Part shown: piece after piece, positions 6,090 to 8,736 of the stretch
Numbering within the stretch: the stretch's first letter is position 1
Layout of the letters: each line of letters opens with the position of its first letter
Assembly: GCA_035509415.1 (NCBI GenBank)
Contig: DATJLQ010000238.1
Coordinates: forward strand, 1 to 8,736
Length of the DNA stretch: 8,736 nt
Direction: 5' to 3'
Origin: DATJLQ01 sp035509415
Lineage (GTDB): Bacteria > Pseudomonadota > Alphaproteobacteria > JACZXZ01
Notes under the pieces: model-generated
Databases searched by the model: none
Told to the model about the DNA's origin: nothing
The model's input: the letters and a program-made list of their open reading frames with translations, nothing else
Made by a program: the position numbers and the translations under genes

Positions 6090-7085
6090 ATGACCCATCT
6101 TATAGCCATGGCCAAGGCCGAGAATTGGGATTTGCCGGCGGAGCTGCGCCCCAAGCAGGCGACGCTCGCCTACGACCTCGAGTCGGTGCTGTCCGCCGTC
6201 GTGCATTTGCGCGCCGAAGTGCCCGAGGACGCGTTCACCGCGTCGATCCTCGGCACCGAGCGCGACGGCAACGGCGTCGTGATCGGCGCCGACGGCGTCG
6301 TGCTCACGATCGGCTATCTCATTTCCGAGGCGGCCACCATCTGGCTCACCACCAACAAGGGCACCGCCGTGCCGGGCCACGTGCTCGGCTACGACCAGGC
6401 GACCGGCTTCGGGCTCGTGCAGGCGCTCGGGCGCCTCGGCGTGCCGGCACTCGAGCGCGGCAGCGCGCGCCACGCGAGCGTGGGCGACGCCGTGGTGATC
6501 GCGGGCCATGGCGGCTTGAAGCGCTCGCTCGCGACGCGCATCGCGGCCAAGCGCGAGTTCGCGGGCTATTGGGAATACGTGCTCGACGAGGCGCTGTTCA
6601 CCACGCCCGCGCATCCGCAATGGGGCGGGGCGGCCCTCGTCGGCCCCGAGGGCAAGCTCATCGGCATCGGCTCGCTCCTGGTCCAGGGCGCGACCGAAAC
6701 CGGCGAGCAGATCGACGCCAACATGGTGGTGCCGATCGATCTCCTGGAGCCGATCTACCAAGACCTCATGCGCCTCGGCCGCGCCGACCGGCCCGCACGG
6801 CCCTGGCTCGGCATGTACACGACCGAGGGGCGCGAGGGCCCGACCATCGTGAGTCTCACGCGCGGCGGACCCGCGTCCAAGGCCGAGGTGCATCCGGGCG
6901 ACCGGGTGCTCGCGGTCGCCGGCATGCGCGTCCGGAGCTTGGCCGACCTCTACCGCAAGATCTGGGCGCTCGGGCCCGCGGGCACCGTGATCCCCTTGAC
7001 GCTCCAGCGCGAGGGCGACCGGTTCGACGTCGAGGTCGGCTCGGCCGACCGCGACGCGTTCATGAAGAAGCCGCATTTGCACTGA
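6090..7085 (+). CDS. DegP/HtrA-like (S1C) protein with PDZ domain, catalytic triad absent
   Basis: A 331-residue protein with a trypsin-like domain (about 25-230) followed by one PDZ domain (about 241-318: WLGMYTTEG, then GGPASKAEVHPGDRVLAVAG). The domain order and motifs match S1C proteases, but each catalytic position differs. The TNAHVV-type His motif reads LTIGYLI (Tyr76), the DxxTDLA Asp motif reads DQATGFGL (Gly106), and the GNSGG Ser motif reads PQWGGAAL (Trp178). It should therefore be proteolytically inactive and may bind peptides or act as a scaffold. There is no signal peptide or TM segment, so it is probably cytoplasmic, unlike periplasmic DegP. The start may be the ATG at 6090 or at 6108 (codon 7); neither has a clear Shine-Dalgarno. 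It diverges from the M24 gene and converges on the CLC gene. Fold assignment is strong; function unknown. Confidence 0.85.
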   Translation: MTHLIAMAKAENWDLPAELRPKQATLAYDLESVLSAVVHLRAEVPEDAFTASILGTERDGNGVVIGADGVVLTIGYLISEAATIWLTTNKGTAVPGHVLGYDQATGFGLVQALGRLGVPALERGSARHASVGDAVVIAGHGGLKRSLATRIAAKREFAGYWEYVLDEALFTTPAHPQWGGAALVGPEGKLIGIGSLLVQGATETGEQIDANMVVPIDLLEPIYQDLMRLGRADRPARPWLGMYTTEGREGPTIVSLTRGGPASKAEVHPGDRVLAVAGMRVRSLADLYRKIWALGPAGTVIPLTLQREGDRFDVEVGSADRDAFMKKPHLH

Positions 7086-7122
7086 GCGCGGGCATCCCGA
7101 GCGCGTCCGGCCGAACCCGCGC
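7086..7122. terminator. Weak inverted repeat between convergent genes
   Basis: GCGCGGG (7086-7092) and CCCGCGC (7116-7122) form a perfect 7-bp inverted repeat around a 23-nt loop, directly after the DegP-like stop and before the CLC stop. There is no T-run on either side, so intrinsic termination is uncertain. Chance is also plausible at this base composition. Confidence 0.22.
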
Positions 7123-7128
7123 CGCGCG

Positions 7129-8736
7129 TCAGCCGCCGTAGCCCTTGACGCTGTCCGCGACCGAGTCGGCGATGTGCTCCTTGGTGATGATGCCGACCAC
7201 CTGGTCCGCGCGCGGCACGCGCGTCTCGCCCTTGACCACCACCGACATCGAGGCGTCGCGGCGCCACATGCGCTCGATCACGTCGAACACGATGTCCTCC
7301 TCGCGCGCGACGGTGAAGTTCTTGCGCACCACGTCGCCGAGGGTGACGCCGGTGTGCGTGCCCTCGAGGCCGCGCTGGAGGCCGGTGTTGATGCGCTGGA
7401 CGCCGAGGATGCGGTTGTCGCGCGCGACCACGACGAGCTGCATCTTGCCCGCGAGCTCGGGGCGGCCGAGGAACTCGTCGAAGCTGGTCTCGGCGGGCAG
7501 CACGAGCACGTCCTTGTCCATGACCTCGGTCGCGTGGCGCACCAGGAACATGTTCGCGTGCAGGGCCTTCGGGATGAAATGGCGCCGGCTCACGAGCTTG
7601 ATCGTGTAGATGTTCTCGCGGCTCAGCATGCGCCGGACCCCGATCGCGATCGCGACCGCGACGATCATCGGCATGACGATGTCGTAGTCGCGCGTCATCT
7701 CGAAGATCATGGTGACCGCGGTCATCGCGGCGCCGGTGCCGCCGCCCACCATCGCCGCCATGCCCACCATGGCGAAGGCCGCGACGCTGACCTCGGACGA
7801 GGGGTGCACCATGTCGATGAGGCCGCCGAAGGCGCCGCCGATGGTCGCCCCCATGAAGAGCGAGGGCGAGAAGATGCCGCCCGACGCGCCCGAGCCGAGG
7901 CTCAGGATGGTCGCGGCGAGCTTGCACACGAACAGGAGCGCGAGGAGCCAATAGAGCGCGAGGCCGCCCGAAAGGATGTCCTGGATGGTCGAGTAGCCGA
8001 CGCCCTCGACGTAGTAGTGGCCGAAGCCGATCATCAGGAGATAGATCATCACGCCGACCCCGAGCATCCCGACCACGTGCCGGAGATAGGGGTTCTTGAC
8101 GTGCTCGAACACGTCCTCGCTCCAATGGAGGCCGCGGATGAACGCGGTCGCCGCGAGGCCGATGATGGCGCCGAGGATGCCGTAGAGCACGAGGGCCACG
8201 AACGTCGCCGGATGGTTCGAGAGCATCGGCAAAAGCGAGACGTGGAACGCGGGCTGGAGCCCGAAGAAGATGCGGCCGACGAAGGTCGCGGTGCCGGTCG
8301 CGAGCGCCACCGGCAAGAAGGTGCGCACGCTCACCTCGGGCAGCATCAGCTCGACCGCGAACATCACGCCGCCGATGGGCGTGTTGAAGGTGGCGGCGAT
8401 GCCGGCACCCGCGCCCGCCGCGACCAGCGTGATGCGCTGCCAGGTCTGCATGCGGATGATCTGGCCCACCGTCGAGGCGAATGAGGCACCGATCTGGATG
8501 ATCGGCCCCTCGCGCCCGACGGCCGCGCCGGTGCCGATCGAAAGCGCGGAGGCGAGCGACTTGATCACCGCGACCACGGCGCGGATGCGGCCCTCCTTGT
8601 AGTAGATCGCGTCCATCACCTCGGGCACGCCGTGGCCGCGCGCCTCGGGCGCGAAATTGACCACGAGGAAGACCACGATCAGCCCACCCAGCACCGGCAC
8701 CAGGATCACGCCGAGGCCCCACGGGCTCGGCGGCGT
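7129..8736 (-). CDS. CLC-family chloride channel/transporter with C-terminal CBS pair (partial, N-terminus off window)
   Basis: 535 codons are visible and the frame is open to the right edge (first residues TPPSPWGLGV), so the first membrane helices are missing. The CLC anion-pathway motifs are present in order: GHGVP (34-38 of the visible part, in place of GSGIP), GREGPIIQIG (74-83, with the gating glutamate E76), and GGIFSP (F289, the GxFxP motif). After FNTPIGGVMFAVE the residue at the internal proton-glutamate position of E. coli CLC-ec1 (E203) is Leu130, as in channel-type CLCs that lack the second Glu. Hydrophobic helices run to about residue 380. A cytoplasmic tail of about 140 residues follows, with two CBS-like units (around VMDKDVLVLPAETSFDEF...LGVQRI and VVRKNFTVAREEDIVFDVI...VVGIITKEHI) that often sense adenine nucleotides. 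It converges on the DegP-like gene with 43 nt between stops. A GTG at 8709 is internal, not the start. Confidence 0.92.
   Translation of the reverse strand, partial: TPPSPWGLGVILVPVLGGLIVVFLVVNFAPEARGHGVPEVMDAIYYKEGRIRAVVAVIKSLASALSIGTGAAVGREGPIIQIGASFASTVGQIIRMQTWQRITLVAAGAGAGIAATFNTPIGGVMFAVELMLPEVSVRTFLPVALATGTATFVGRIFFGLQPAFHVSLLPMLSNHPATFVALVLYGILGAIIGLAATAFIRGLHWSEDVFEHVKNPYLRHVVGMLGVGVMIYLLMIGFGHYYVEGVGYSTIQDILSGGLALYWLLALLFVCKLAATILSLGSGASGGIFSPSLFMGATIGGAFGGLIDMVHPSSEVSVAAFAMVGMAAMVGGGTGAAMTAVTMIFEMTRDYDIVMPMIVAVAIAIGVRRMLSRENIYTIKLVSRRHFIPKALHANMFLVRHATEVMDKDVLVLPAETSFDEFLGRPELAGKMQLVVVARDNRILGVQRINTGLQRGLEGTHTGVTLGDVVRKNFTVAREEDIVFDVIERMWRRDASMSVVVKGETRVPRADQVVGIITKEHIADSVADSVKGYGG

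Noticed and set aside
6073..6101. Leaderless promoter for the DegP-like gene starting at 6108
   Set aside because: TTCCCG and CATCTT are 17 bp apart but each matches only three of six consensus bases, which is not enough in this context.
4784..7141. 785-codon open frame on the plus strand
   Set aside because: It runs antisense to the M24 gene and then out of frame through the DegP-like gene. Composition is Arg/Ala/His-rich with no domain, typical of a GC-rich shadow frame.
7174..8484. 436-codon open frame on the plus strand
   Set aside because: It is the antisense of the CLC gene. The His/Asp/Glu/Arg-rich composition is a complement artefact of the real coding strand.

Overview
The window is very GC-rich. 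Its codon use strongly favours G or C at the third position, and its gene content and intergenic palindromic repeats resemble an alphaproteobacterium, probably from Rhodospirillales or Hyphomicrobiales (Rhizobiales). That placement is inferred from recalled protein and repeat styles, not from a search.

Layout from left to right. A truncated PadR-like winged-helix regulator runs leftward off the window (381 to 1). A gap of about 400 bases follows, holding two linked REP-like palindromes and a probable promoter. Then come rightward genes: an orphan NMT1/TauA-type periplasmic binding protein (789-1826), fdhD (1898-2851), a 138-bp composite palindromic repeat (2879-3016), mobA (3055-3705), a glutathione S-transferase (3768-4394) and, 4 nt later, a small two-helix membrane protein with a degenerate K+-channel pore signature (4399-4761). 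Tail-to-tail with it is a leftward M24-fold protein (5974-4766). Diverging from that is a rightward DegP-like protein with a PDZ domain (6090-7085). A CLC chloride channel/transporter with tandem CBS domains converges on it from the right and is cut by the window edge (8736-7129).

The clearest functional link is molybdenum-cofactor maturation. FdhD transfers sulfur to the cofactor of formate dehydrogenase, and MobA makes the guanine-dinucleotide form that the enzyme uses. The formate dehydrogenase itself is not in the window. A second theme is membrane and ion physiology: a channel-like 2TM protein coupled to a GST, and a CLC protein.

The most unusual feature is a set of proteins that keep a well-known fold but lack its signature catalytic or selectivity residues. 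These are FdhD without the second cysteine of CxxC, a 2TM pore protein with GMG instead of GYG, an M24 protein with most metal ligands replaced, a DegP-like protein with all three triad residues replaced, and a CLC without the internal proton glutamate. I see no mobile element, CRISPR array, tRNA or rRNA. Nothing here amounts to a clearly new multi-gene system, but the GST/2TM pair and the adjacent divergent pseudo-peptidase pair are the best candidates for undescribed biology.
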